DNA of 64,000 nucleotides from Akkermansia muciniphila. GTDB taxonomy: Bacteria; Verrucomicrobiota; Verrucomicrobiia; Verrucomicrobiales; Akkermansiaceae. Shown here in pieces: positions 18,773-28,944 of the stretch. Every line of letters begins with the position of its first letter. Positions within the stretch are counted from its first letter, which is position 1. Location of the stretch: positions 1-64,000 of the forward strand of contig CAMDLP010000009.1 in assembly GCA_945901795.1 (NCBI GenBank), read 5' to 3'. A program made the position numbers and the translations under genes. The notes beneath the pieces were generated by a model that was not told the DNA's origin, made no database searches, and saw only the letters and a program-made list of their open reading frames with translations.

Positions 18773-19708
18773 ATGCCTTCCCCGCAGCGCTTTCACCACC
18801 GGCAGTTCGCCGACGTGAACGCGTTGGTGGCGTTGAAAAAATCGCAGCGGATTTCCGTCTGCATCCCCACGCTCAACGAGGCGGAGACCATCGGGCCGAT
18901 CGTTTCGATCATCCGAGACTCGCTCGTGCGCGGCGGACTGGTCGATGAAATCCTCGTCATCGACTCCGGTTCCACGGACGCCACTCGCGAGCTCGCTGCA
19001 GCCGCGGGAGCCGGCGTCCACCTCGCCTCCGGAATTCTTCCCGACCGGACGAACTATTGTGGAAAGGGCGAAAATCTCTGGAAAGCCCTCCACGTTTCCA
19101 GCGGCGACATCATCTGTTATGTCGATGGCGACATCTCGAATTTCCACCCCGGCTTCATCACCGGACTCGTCGGCCCGCTGCTCACCGATCCCGCCATCGA
19201 CTACGTCAAGGCCTTCTACGAACGCCCGCTTGCCTATGGCGACGAATCCCACTCGACCGGTGGCGGGCGCGTTTCGGAAATCCTCATCCGGCCGCTGATC
19301 TCGCTGTTCTATCCGGAGCTCGGCGGCATTCTCCAGCCGCTTTCCGGCGAATACGCCGCGCGGCGCGAGACTTTGGAATCGCTCGCCTTCCCCGTCGGCT
19401 ACGGCGTGGAAATGGCGCATCTCATCGACCTCGCGCGCGCCGGGAAAATCGACCGCATCGCCCAGACCGACCTCGTCAAACGCATCCACCGCAACCGCGA
19501 CGACGACGAGCTCGGCAGCATGGCATTCGCCATCCTCCGCGTGGTGCTCCGCCGGCTGGAGCGCGATGGCAAGCTCACCCTCGCCGCCCCCCTGCCCGAT
19601 CTCTATCAATCGTGGTCGATCAACGGCGAGAGCATCGAACAATTTTCGAAAGCCATCCCCGAGCCCGAGCGACCGGCGGTCCGGCGTGACTCAGGCATTC
19701 CTGCCTGA
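18773..19708 (+). CDS. Glucosyl-3-phosphoglycerate synthase (GT2 family)
   Basis: SVCIPTLNEAETIGPIV, VIDSGSTDATRELA, YVDGDISNFHP, GYGVEMAHLID. Confidence 0.85.
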   Translation: MPSPQRFHHRQFADVNALVALKKSQRISVCIPTLNEAETIGPIVSIIRDSLVRGGLVDEILVIDSGSTDATRELAAAAGAGVHLASGILPDRTNYCGKGENLWKALHVSSGDIICYVDGDISNFHPGFITGLVGPLLTDPAIDYVKAFYERPLAYGDESHSTGGGRVSEILIRPLISLFYPELGGILQPLSGEYAARRETLESLAFPVGYGVEMAHLIDLARAGKIDRIAQTDLVKRIHRNRDDDELGSMAFAILRVVLRRLERDGKLTLAAPLPDLYQSWSINGESIEQFSKAIPEPERPAVRRDSGIPA

Positions 19709-19746
19709 TCTTCATTGCCCGCGGGAAGATCAGGCAGGAATGCCTG
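19692..19746. repeat. REP-like inverted repeat overlapping the stop codon of the upstream gene
   Basis: 21-bp perfect arms caggcattcctgcctgatctt / aagatcaggcaggaatgcctg with 13-nt loop. Confidence 0.9.
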
Positions 19747-20002
19747 CATCACAGCCTCGCTAGAACAATAGCCAGAAAAAGAAACCGGCGGAAACCGAAG
19801 CGGGGGGACTTCGATTTACGCCGGTATTTCTCTTGCGGGGGGGGGGGGTCGTTTTTCACTGCCAGCTCCCTCGGGGGGGGAGGTTGCTCGCGGCGACTCA
19901 TGAGAGATACCCCATTTCCGGCCATAAGGATATGGCGTGATCGCGTATGCGCGATCGCGGGGGGTGTGATAAGCCTTGAAATCGGGCGCTTGGGGAGACG
20001 TG

Positions 20003-22144
20003 ATGGCCGGGATGAGCAAGGACGCGTTTCTCCACGAGCTGCTGGGCCGGATGTCGGTCGAGGAAATGGCCGGCCAACTCAATCTCCTAACCGGAGCGAT
20101 GGACGCCACCGGCATGAAGCACTCGGACGATCTGGAAGCCAAGATCCGCGCGGGCCACTGCGGCGCGGTGCTCAATGTATACACGCCCGCCGCGACACGG
20201 GCCTTGCAGGAGTTGGCGCTGGCGAGCCCGCTGGGAATCCCGCTGATTTTTGGCTACGACGTGATTCACGGCCACCGGACGATCTATCCGATACCGCTGG
20301 GGCTCTCGTGCTCATGGAATCTTGATCTGATCGGACGCTGCGCGCGGATGGCGGCGGCGGAGTCGGCGGCGGACGGGCTGCACTGGGTTTACTCGCCGAT
20401 GGTGGACATTTCGCAGGACCCGCGCTGGGGGCGTGTCGCGGAAGGAGCGGGCGAAGACCCGTGGCTGGGCGCGCAAATCGCGGTGGCGATGGTGCGTGGC
20501 TATCAGGGAAATGATCTGGCAGATCCGACCTCGGTGCTTGCCTGTGTGAAGCACTTCGCGCTCTACGGTGCGCCGATGGGCGGGCGCGATTACCACACGG
20601 TGGACATGAGCCGCCGGGAGATGGAGGATACGTATTTCCCGCCGTATCGCGCTGCGATCGACGCCGGGGCGCGGACGGTGATGACCGCCTTCAACGACAT
20701 CGACGGAATTCCCGCGAGTGCTAACCGCTGGTTGCTCACTGAGCTGCTGCGCGGGCAGTGGGGCTTCCAAGGCTGGATCGTGACCGACTACACCGCGGTG
20801 ACCGAAATGAAAAACCACGGCACCGCCGCCACCGACGCGGACGCGGCGCGGCAGTCGCTGGAGGCTGGTGTGGACATGGACATGGTGTCGGAAGCATTCC
20901 TATCCGAGCTTCCGGCGCTGGTGAAATCCGGAGCCGTCCGCGAAGAGCAGCTCGATGCGGCGGTGCTGCGCGTGCTGGAAACGAAGTGGGATCTCGGGCT
21001 TTTCCGCGATCCCCTCGCCCGCTGCAATCACGAGCCGGTGATTCATTCGACCGCGGAAAACAGGAGCCTCGCGCGTGAGGCGGCCCGCGAGTCGATGGTC
21101 CTCTTGAAAAACGAAGGCGAAATTCTGCCGCTCTCAAAACACCAAAATATCGCGCTGATCGGCCCGCTCGCCGACAGCCGCCGCGACATGCTCGGCTGCT
21201 GGATCGCCGCCGGGGACGAATCGCTCGCCGCCTCGCCGCTCGATGGATTCCGCGAAGTCGCGACCGTGGTTCACGCCCAAGGCTGCGGGATCAGCGAAGC
21301 AAACGAGGATTTGTTAGCAGATGCGATCCGCGCGGCCACGCAGGCGGACGTCGTCGTGCTGGTGCTCGGCGAGAACTGGCAGATGAACGGCGAGGCAGCC
21401 AGCCGGACGGACATCCGCCTGCCTCAGTGCCAGCGGGAATTGGCGAAACACATTCTTCAAACAGGCAAGCCCTGCGTGCTGGTGACGATGAGCGGACGAC
21501 CGCTGGAGCTGACTTGGGAGAACTCGCAATTTCCCGCCATCCTCCACGCGTGGGCGCTGGGCACGGAAGGCGGTCACGCGCTGGCCGAGGTGATTTTCGG
21601 CGACGCCGCGCCGGTCGGAAAACTCACGATGGGCTTCCCCCGCAGCGTCGGACAATTGCCGATGACATACCGCGAGAAGCCCACCGGCCGGCCCTTCAAC
21701 GCGACGGAGAAGTATTCCTCCAAGTATCTCGACGCGCCAAATGACGCGCTCTATCCGTTTGGTCACGGCTTGACTTACGCGGCATTTGACTACGGCCCGG
21801 TCACCGCCAGTTGCACGGAAATGAAACCAGGTGAACCCATCACTGTTTCCGCCGAAATCACCAATCGCACAGGCCACCCTGCCACCGAGACGCTCCAGCT
21901 TTACGTCCGAGACCTCGTCGCCTCGGTCACCCGTCCGCTCAAGGAATTGCGAGGTTTTCAACGGATCACGCTGGATGCAGGGGAATCCAAAGTGGTCTCA
22001 TTTCAGCTCACCGATGCCGATTTGGCGTTCCCGGGACCGGACTACCAACCGCTCACCGAGCCGGGTGATTTCGTGGCAATGGTCGGCCCCAGTTCTGCCA
22101 GCGTGGGTTGCGTGCGTTTCACACGGACCGCGATCAATGGGTGA
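20003..22144 (+). CDS. bglX: Glycoside hydrolase family 3 beta-glucosidase (ORF opens at 19976)
   Basis: YSPMVDISQDPRWGRVAEGAGEDPWL, GWIVTDYTAVTEM, C-terminal FN3-like domain. Confidence 0.9.
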   Translation: MAGMSKDAFLHELLGRMSVEEMAGQLNLLTGAMDATGMKHSDDLEAKIRAGHCGAVLNVYTPAATRALQELALASPLGIPLIFGYDVIHGHRTIYPIPLGLSCSWNLDLIGRCARMAAAESAADGLHWVYSPMVDISQDPRWGRVAEGAGEDPWLGAQIAVAMVRGYQGNDLADPTSVLACVKHFALYGAPMGGRDYHTVDMSRREMEDTYFPPYRAAIDAGARTVMTAFNDIDGIPASANRWLLTELLRGQWGFQGWIVTDYTAVTEMKNHGTAATDADAARQSLEAGVDMDMVSEAFLSELPALVKSGAVREEQLDAAVLRVLETKWDLGLFRDPLARCNHEPVIHSTAENRSLAREAARESMVLLKNEGEILPLSKHQNIALIGPLADSRRDMLGCWIAAGDESLAASPLDGFREVATVVHAQGCGISEANEDLLADAIRAATQADVVVLVLGENWQMNGEAASRTDIRLPQCQRELAKHILQTGKPCVLVTMSGRPLELTWENSQFPAILHAWALGTEGGHALAEVIFGDAAPVGKLTMGFPRSVGQLPMTYREKPTGRPFNATEKYSSKYLDAPNDALYPFGHGLTYAAFDYGPVTASCTEMKPGEPITVSAEITNRTGHPATETLQLYVRDLVASVTRPLKELRGFQRITLDAGESKVVSFQLTDADLAFPGPDYQPLTEPGDFVAMVGPSSASVGCVRFTRTAING

Positions 22145-22586
22145 TCCGTGTGCGGCCGCCATCACCCAGCACGCGGACGCGGTCGCCCTCGCTGAAGGAC
22201 TCCCGCGGATTCACCTCTTGGGTGACGGAAAGCGAGCCGCCGCCATCAAGGTGGACTTGGACTTCAATGCCTTGGCGGGAGCCCATCGACTGCTGCGCAT
22301 GCGAGCCAGCCACAGCCCCAAGTCCGGCACCGCCGACGGTTGCCAAGGTTCTCCCCGAGCCTCCACCGATCTGGTTACCGAGGACGCCGCCAGCCACGCC
22401 GCCGAGAATCATTCCCGCCGTGTTGCCACCTTCAATTTTCACGTAGCGGATCGAGGTGATCCGGCCCTCTCTCACCGTCTGGGCCTGGCCGGCCTCACTG
22501 CGAGAATAGGTGTCTCCCGTGAGGCTTTGCTGGGCGCAGGAAACAAAGAAGAATGGTAAGGTGGCGATGGCGATGATGGTTTTCAT
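22134..22586 (-). CDS. Glycine-zipper 2TM lipoprotein (SlyB-like)
   Basis: Lipobox FFFVSCAQQ; AGMILGGVAGGVLGNQIGGGSGRTLATVGGAGLGAVAG. Confidence 0.85.
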   Translation of the reverse strand: MKTIIAIATLPFFFVSCAQQSLTGDTYSRSEAGQAQTVREGRITSIRYVKIEGGNTAGMILGGVAGGVLGNQIGGGSGRTLATVGGAGLGAVAGSHAQQSMGSRQGIEVQVHLDGGGSLSVTQEVNPRESFSEGDRVRVLGDGGRTRITH

Positions 22587-22720
22587 ATCGAGGAAAAACT
22601 AAATAGATTCGAGGGTTTGTAAAGCGGCGAAGGCAGGATGCTTGAATTGCGGGTGCTGCATCAAGGTTCCTTTTCCCTTTGCCTTGCCGCAGGAATGGCT
22701 TACCAAGAGCGCCCCGCCGC

Positions 22721-23473
22721 ATGAGATTGTTCCGAATCCTTACTTTTAAAGAACTGAAGGGGTATTTCCTGACCCCGTTCGGCTGGGTCGTTCTGGCCTT
22801 CGTCACCCTCATGCAGGGCGTCTCGCTGTCCACGGCGATGAAAGGCTTCCGCGACACGCCGGTGCGCGACAGCTTGGTTTACGTGACCTTCCACACGCCG
22901 CTGTTCTGGTTCTATTTTCTGTTCATTTTCCCGCTGATCACGATGCGGTTGTTCTCCGAGGAGGAGCGCTCGGGGACATTGGAAACGCTGCTCACCGCGC
23001 CGGTGCGGACTTGGCAGGTGGTGTTTTCGAAATACGCGGCGGCGATGATTTTCTACACGGTGCTGTGGATTCCGGGGCTCGTGCAGTTCAAGATGTTCGA
23101 GTGGGTGACGGATCTTCCGCCCGCCTGGACGCCCGGCGCGCTCGGCGGGGCCTTCACCGCGGTCATGCTGATGGGCGCGGCGTTCACTGCCATCGGCTGC
23201 CTCGCCTCGGCGCTAACATCGAGCCAGATCATCGCGGGGATTTTCACCATCGGGCTGCTGGTCATCCAGTATTTCATGGGATTCGTCACGATCATCTGGG
23301 GCGAGTCGTTCGCGGGCGCGGCGTTCTTCCATTACATCTCCTCGCAGCAGCATTTGCATTATTTCGCTAGCGGCTTGTTCGACACGCGGCCGGTGGTTTA
23401 TTTCCTGAGCCTCGCGATCTTCGTGCTGTTCCTGACCTATCAAGTCGTCGATTACCGTCGCTGGCGCCGTTGA
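22721..23473 (+). CDS. ABC transporter permease (GldF-like)
   Basis: FKELKGYFLTPFGWVVLA, LITMRLFSEEERSGTLETLLTAPV. Confidence 0.88.
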   Translation: MRLFRILTFKELKGYFLTPFGWVVLAFVTLMQGVSLSTAMKGFRDTPVRDSLVYVTFHTPLFWFYFLFIFPLITMRLFSEEERSGTLETLLTAPVRTWQVVFSKYAAAMIFYTVLWIPGLVQFKMFEWVTDLPPAWTPGALGGAFTAVMLMGAAFTAIGCLASALTSSQIIAGIFTIGLLVIQYFMGFVTIIWGESFAGAAFFHYISSQQHLHYFASGLFDTRPVVYFLSLAIFVLFLTYQVVDYRRWRR

Positions 23474-23492
23474 GTTTCCTGATTTTTTCTTC

Positions 23493-25034
23493 ATGTCCGA
23501 TCCTTCCTCCGAGCCTCAAGGAAAACCCGCCCGCCCGCTGAACCGCTGGGGGCTGGGCACGCTTTCCGTGCTCCAGATCGTCTTCCTCGCGGTCACCCTC
23601 ATCGCGCTGAATTATCTAGCAGTCCATCATTTCACCCGCGTCGATCTTAGCCGCGAGGCCGCTTACACGCTCTCGCCATCGACGACGCACTACCTGAAAG
23701 ACAAGGTTCTCAGCGGGCGCGAGAAGCCGATCAAGTGGATCATGGCCTTCCGCCGGAGCTCGCCGTTTTACGAGCGGGTGCGGGCGCTGGCAGAGGAATA
23801 CGCGCGCCTTTCCGATGGGAAAATCCAGTTGAAAATCGTCGATCCGCTCCGCAGTTCCGACCGCACACAGGAAGTCACCGCGGCCTACGGCCTGCCGCTC
23901 ACCAAGGACCTCATCGTCATGGACGCGCGGACCGACGACGGCCCGATCTCCACCGAGGACAAGAACGGCAACCGCATCCTCCACCCTAACGTGAAGCTCA
24001 TCGTCGCCGACGACATGGCCATTTACACCACCGCCGATTCGCAGCGGAAGATCACTGGCTTTCAGGGCGAGGACGTCCTGACGGCCCGCCTCGTCGAGTC
24101 GATCGAGGGCCGCGCGCGCAAGATGGCTTTCCTCGCAGACAAGAGCCGGATCGATTCAGAGGGCGAAAACTCCCCCGCCAAATCGCTGCTCGACACCCTC
24201 CGCTTTCAAAACGTCGATCTCCAGGGCATCAATCTATCCGGCCTCGCGGAAATCCCCGCCGATCTCGAAGGCGTCGCGCTGGTCGCCCCGAAATACGACC
24301 TGACCGACGCCGAGCTCGCGGTGTTGGAAAAATACTGGACCACCCCGCGCTCGGCCATGCTGGTGCTGCTAGAGCCCGGCGACACGCTGCCGAAATTGCG
24401 CGCCTTCCTCCGTGGCAACGGCATCACGCCCCGACGCGACCGGGTGATTTCCCTCGTGGACAAGCGCATCGACACCACCGCTCGCGGCGTGTTCACGGCC
24501 GGCGTGGATTTCACCAAGGACTTCGCCGGCCAAGCGACCGTGTTCGAGGGCGCGACCTCATCGCTCGAAGTGCGCGAAGGCGCGGAGGACTTGATGAACA
24601 AGCAGGTGAATCCGATCGGTCTGATCCAGGCGGCGGACGGATTCTGGGGCGAGACGAAATTCGGAGGGAAAGACACCAGCTTCGACGAAAAGGAAGACAC
24701 CAAGCCGCCCTTCCATCTCGCCGCCTGCGTCACCCGCGGCGCCGCCAGCGACGACCGCTTCGCCGCCGCCACCTCGCGGATGGTGGTCATCGCCAACACC
24801 GATTTCCTCGAACCCAAGCGGCAGCGCGCGGAGAACATCGACTTCCTCGCCTCGTCCGTGAACTGGCTGATGGACCGCCAGTCGCTCGCCGGCATCGGCC
24901 CGCGCTCGCTGGCCACTTACAAGCTGCCGCTTCTCGACGCGCAGGTCTCCTTCATCAACCGGGTGAACCTGTTCTTCCTGCCCGCGTTCCTGATCCTGGC
25001 GGGAGCCTTCGTCTGGTCCTCGCGCCGCGCCTAA
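23493..25034 (+). CDS. GldG-like ABC-type auxiliary protein
   Basis: DLSREAAYTLSPSTTHYLKDK, TGFQGEDVLTARLVE; operonic with permease. Confidence 0.85.
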   Translation: MSDPSSEPQGKPARPLNRWGLGTLSVLQIVFLAVTLIALNYLAVHHFTRVDLSREAAYTLSPSTTHYLKDKVLSGREKPIKWIMAFRRSSPFYERVRALAEEYARLSDGKIQLKIVDPLRSSDRTQEVTAAYGLPLTKDLIVMDARTDDGPISTEDKNGNRILHPNVKLIVADDMAIYTTADSQRKITGFQGEDVLTARLVESIEGRARKMAFLADKSRIDSEGENSPAKSLLDTLRFQNVDLQGINLSGLAEIPADLEGVALVAPKYDLTDAELAVLEKYWTTPRSAMLVLLEPGDTLPKLRAFLRGNGITPRRDRVISLVDKRIDTTARGVFTAGVDFTKDFAGQATVFEGATSSLEVREGAEDLMNKQVNPIGLIQAADGFWGETKFGGKDTSFDEKEDTKPPFHLAACVTRGAASDDRFAAATSRMVVIANTDFLEPKRQRAENIDFLASSVNWLMDRQSLAGIGPRSLATYKLPLLDAQVSFINRVNLFFLPAFLILAGAFVWSSRRA

Positions 25035-25040
25035 CTTGTC

Positions 25041-26927
25041 ATGCGCTCCCTCGGCCTCACCCTCATCCTCGCGCTGTTAGCCGTCCTCGCCTGCGGACTG
25101 GCCGGCTGGCAGTGGAAGGAAGGAAATTTCAACTCCGTGCTCGGCGCGCCCCCTGTCCCGCTCGGCGGGCGGATCTATGCCTCGTTCACTCCAGGCGAGG
25201 TGAAGCACATCGAGATCTCGCGCAACGGGGTCATCGCCAGCTTCGATCTCGGTGAAAACGGCTGGCAAGCCACGCTGCCGTGGCAGGACCGCATGGACCC
25301 GCGCGCCGCCGTCAGCATCATCAATTTCACCCTCGGCCTGCACGTCGAGGACTGCGCCGCCCGCGACGACATCGACCCACAAAAAGCCGGACTCAGCGAT
25401 GGCTGCGTCAGCGTCCGGCTGGAAGGAAAAGACCACACCCTGCTCGCCAGATACAAAATCGGCCGCGTCACTCCTTGGCTGGCCACCGTCAAAGACATCG
25501 AGAAGCCCGTGCCCACCGTTTTCATCCACCCCCGCGACGAGGGCCGCAAGCGGTTCATCTACGCCTGCACCGGCGACATTTCCCCGCTCTTCAAGGACGG
25601 TTTGAAATTTCTCCGCGACCACCGCCCGTTTTATTTCAATCCCATCGCCCTCCAGAAAATCCGCATCCGCGCCGAGCAAGGCGAGCTCACCCTCGGCCGG
25701 GAAACCCCGAAAAGCCCGTGGCGCGTCGTCAAGCCGCTCGACCTCGCCACCGATCCCGCGGCCATCAAATCGCTGATCGAAGGGCTCTACGAACTGCAGG
25801 CGGTGAAAGTCTCCGACCGCGCCTCGGTCACGCTCCCGGCCAATGGCACTCTCGCCAAATCCGGGCAGATCGCCCTCTCCTCGTTTGGCTCGGATACCGA
25901 AACCGTGTTGGAAATCTTCCCTCGCGAGACCCCCGAGGCACGCGACGTGCGGGCTTCTATCAGCGACCGCCCGGACACCATCTTCAGCCTGCCGCTCAAG
26001 CCCGAGCCGAACCTCGTCTCTCTGGCAGACCTGCCGCTTGCCATCAACGACCTGCGCGACGCCACCCTCACCAATCTCAACATCCAATCCCTGCGCGGCA
26101 TCCTGATCCAGCCCGCCACCGGCGCGGAAATCCTCATCTCACGCACGCCCCCGCAACCGTGGACTGCCAGCATCGACGGCCAATCGCAGGAAGCTAACGA
26201 AGAGCGCCTTTTCACCCTGCTCAAGGCGGTCACCGAAGGCCGCGCCATCGGCTTTGAGACCGACGCCGCCACCGACTTCACCCCCTGGGGACTGCACCGG
26301 CCGTTTTTGAAACTCAGCTTCCTCGGCAAGGACAACCAGACGATCAACCTCGCCTTCGGTATCGACGCCAAAGGCGGCTATTTCGCTAACCGCCTCGGCA
26401 CGCCGACGGTGATGCGCGTGGATCAATCGCTCGTTAGCTCCATCGCCGTGCGCCCTTACGAGTGGCGGCCGGCGCGGCTCTGGTCGCTCGACCGGGTCAA
26501 CCTCATGGCCATCGAGCGCAAGTCCGGCACCGAGCCGCCGCTGATGCTGCGCTATGATTTCAACAAGGAGGAATGGACCGCCAGCCGAGACAGCAAGGAC
26601 ATCACCCCGTCGCTCGATCCGGCGCGGGCGAACTACATGTTAGGAATCCTCGAAGCACTCAAAGTCAACCGCTGGCTCTCTCCCGACGACGAGTCCGCCG
26701 CCAAGGCGCTGCTCAGCCCGACCCTCACCTTCAAGGTCATCGAAAAAAGCACCAACGACACCGGCGACTTCACCGGGCTCGTCAGCCGCGAGATCACGCT
26801 CGCGCCCGGCAGCGCCGGCGCGAACCCCGCGTTTTATTACGGCCGCCTCAACTCCGATGCCCATCCGTTCCTGCTCGACCGCGACACCTACGGCAAGCTC
26901 GCCACGGACCTGTTCGAAAAGGAGTAG
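25041..26927 (+). CDS. DUF4340 domain protein
   Basis: Follows GldG-like gene; IEISRNGVIASFDL...W typical of DUF4340. Confidence 0.8.
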   Translation: MRSLGLTLILALLAVLACGLAGWQWKEGNFNSVLGAPPVPLGGRIYASFTPGEVKHIEISRNGVIASFDLGENGWQATLPWQDRMDPRAAVSIINFTLGLHVEDCAARDDIDPQKAGLSDGCVSVRLEGKDHTLLARYKIGRVTPWLATVKDIEKPVPTVFIHPRDEGRKRFIYACTGDISPLFKDGLKFLRDHRPFYFNPIALQKIRIRAEQGELTLGRETPKSPWRVVKPLDLATDPAAIKSLIEGLYELQAVKVSDRASVTLPANGTLAKSGQIALSSFGSDTETVLEIFPRETPEARDVRASISDRPDTIFSLPLKPEPNLVSLADLPLAINDLRDATLTNLNIQSLRGILIQPATGAEILISRTPPQPWTASIDGQSQEANEERLFTLLKAVTEGRAIGFETDAATDFTPWGLHRPFLKLSFLGKDNQTINLAFGIDAKGGYFANRLGTPTVMRVDQSLVSSIAVRPYEWRPARLWSLDRVNLMAIERKSGTEPPLMLRYDFNKEEWTASRDSKDITPSLDPARANYMLGILEALKVNRWLSPDDESAAKALLSPTLTFKVIEKSTNDTGDFTGLVSREITLAPGSAGANPAFYYGRLNSDAHPFLLDRDTYGKLATDLFEKE

Positions 26928-26936
26928 GCTCACGCT

Positions 26937-28616
26937 TCACGCGTGCCGCGTGGTGAAGAAGATTTCCATCCGGTGGTGGAGATCGTCGTAGAAGCGCTTC
27001 TTGATCGCTTCGAAGGCGGCGAGCTTGTCGCTCTCCGCAAGACCGATGGATTGCTCCTCAAGCCTCATTTTCTCGGCGAAGGATTTTTCCATCTCGACGA
27101 GGGAGTCGAGAAACTCGCGGGCGGCGCGGGTGTGCTCGACGCCGTCGACGAGCGCGTTTTCCAGGCGGGAATTCCGGGTGACGGCGATGAGATTGCCGCT
27201 GGATAGTTGGTCCATGTAGCGCGTGCGGCTCTGGCGGAAGGCGCGGTGCTCGGTGTCGAAGGTGATTTCATCGCGGTCCACCAGCGAATCGTAGGGACCG
27301 GCCTTGGTGAAAAATTTCACGATCAGCGGGATGGTGTCCACCAGCATGAAGAGCAATGTCAGGACGATGTAAGTATAGAACGCGAACTGCCCGCCTTGGT
27401 TGCCGGCCTTGAAAAGCGCGTGGAGTGCGAGCGTCTGGGTGAGGATGTCGCGGCGGGGTTCGGCGCGCAGCGCGGTGAGGCGGTTAGTCTCCTCGGTGGC
27501 GACGCCGGCGAGTTCCCCCTGCACGCGGTTGAGCTCGGCGAGGCGGGTGTCGATCTGCTGCTTGATGGTGCCGCGGAGTGAATTCTGTTGGGTGACGAAT
27601 TGGTCGGCCTGGTCGTTTTCGACTTTCTGTTTGAGTCCGGCGACGCGCTCGGCTTCGGTTTTGTTCGCGGCGGCGATTTCCGCGAGCTTGGTTTCGAAGA
27701 GCTGGATGGCGGCCCCTTCCGCTTGGCGCGACTGGGTCTGGAGGGTGGATTTCTCGGCGGTGAGGTGTTCGAGCAGGCCGCCGAGGCGCTTGGATTCCTC
27801 GCGGCGCGGTTCGAGTTGGTCGGAGCGGATCGAGCGGGCGCGCGGGCCTTCGCCGCGCAGGCCGGAGCGCTGGCCGTTGAGCTCGCTCTCGAACTCGGCC
27901 TGCCAGAAACCGAGCTCGGTCTGGAGCTTGGCATATTGCGGCGAGAACTCGGCGGATTGTTTTTCGATCACCGCCAGGCGCTCGCGGAACGGCGCAGTGC
28001 CCTCGTCGATCGCGGCCTTCAGCTCGGTCTGCTGCTCTGCGGTGAGGCCGGGAATGGCGGACTTGGCGTCCTCGTTTTCCTGAAGGATGAATCGCGCCTG
28101 GAAGGACTCGTCCCACTTGGCCCGCTGCTCGGCGAGCGCGGTTTCCAGCACCGTGACTTGGCTGCGGACCTTCTCCTTCTCCACCGCGAATCCCGCGCGA
28201 GCGACCTCGATTTCCGCCGCGCGGTCTTTTTCGATCACCGAGGATACCGTGTCGCGAAATAACAGCAGCACCAGCGGGTGGGCGATGGTAATCCCCATCA
28301 AAATGGCGACGACGAGGCGCAGGGAAAATTGCGAGAGCTTGCGGAAAACCGACGCATAAGCCCGGTAGCCGGCGAGCAGCGCGCGGTCGATGGTAAGGAT
28401 GATGAATGCCCACACCGCCGCGACCGGATAGATGACGCGGGCGTTGTCGGTGAGTGTCGAGAGCGCGTAGGCGCACGCGATGAAGGCGAACGCGCATGGC
28501 ACCAGCACGGTGGCTCCGAAGGCGACGTATTTTCGCTGCTCCCAAGCCGGGCATTGTTCGAGAGTCTCGGTGCCGGCTCCGGAGAGCCAGAAGAACGCGC
28601 GTTTGATGGAGTGCAT
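26937..28616 (-). CDS. DUF4407 domain protein
   Basis: N-terminal TM cluster, AFIILTIDRALLAGYRA, long coiled coil, C-terminal TM. Confidence 0.85.
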   Translation of the reverse strand: MHSIKRAFFWLSGAGTETLEQCPAWEQRKYVAFGATVLVPCAFAFIACAYALSTLTDNARVIYPVAAVWAFIILTIDRALLAGYRAYASVFRKLSQFSLRLVVAILMGITIAHPLVLLLFRDTVSSVIEKDRAAEIEVARAGFAVEKEKVRSQVTVLETALAEQRAKWDESFQARFILQENEDAKSAIPGLTAEQQTELKAAIDEGTAPFRERLAVIEKQSAEFSPQYAKLQTELGFWQAEFESELNGQRSGLRGEGPRARSIRSDQLEPRREESKRLGGLLEHLTAEKSTLQTQSRQAEGAAIQLFETKLAEIAAANKTEAERVAGLKQKVENDQADQFVTQQNSLRGTIKQQIDTRLAELNRVQGELAGVATEETNRLTALRAEPRRDILTQTLALHALFKAGNQGGQFAFYTYIVLTLLFMLVDTIPLIVKFFTKAGPYDSLVDRDEITFDTEHRAFRQSRTRYMDQLSSGNLIAVTRNSRLENALVDGVEHTRAAREFLDSLVEMEKSFAEKMRLEEQSIGLAESDKLAAFEAIKKRFYDDLHHRMEIFFTTRHA

Positions 28617-28684
28617 GGATTTTGGAGAGCTAAGTGGTCTCTACTTACGGACTTTGCGGGATATTTCAATATTAGTTTGGAGTC

Positions 28685-28907
28685 ATGATTCATCTGGATC
28701 ATAATTTCTTGGTGGATCAATCGTCGGGTCGCCCGGCGGGAAGCGGAGGAAGCCGCGCGGCTTTTCAACCTGAGCGGCAGGCGGCGTGGCTCGCACGCGG
28801 ATTGCATGATCGCCGCGACCGCCATCGTTTCCGGCGTGCCGCTGGCCACTTTCAACAGCGCGGATTTCCAGCGGTTGCTGCCTTTCGGATTGGTGCTCGA
28901 AGGTTGA
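28685..28907 (+). pseudogene. VapC-like PIN-domain toxin remnant (internal deletion/frameshift)
   Basis: MIHLDHNFLVD in frame 1; ARREAEEAARLFNLSGRRRGSHADCMIAATAIVSGVPLATFNSADFQRL.PFGLVLEG* in another frame. Confidence 0.75.
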
Positions 28908-28944
28908 GGTTGCCGGATTTATCCGGGCACCTAGTCTCCGGCAA

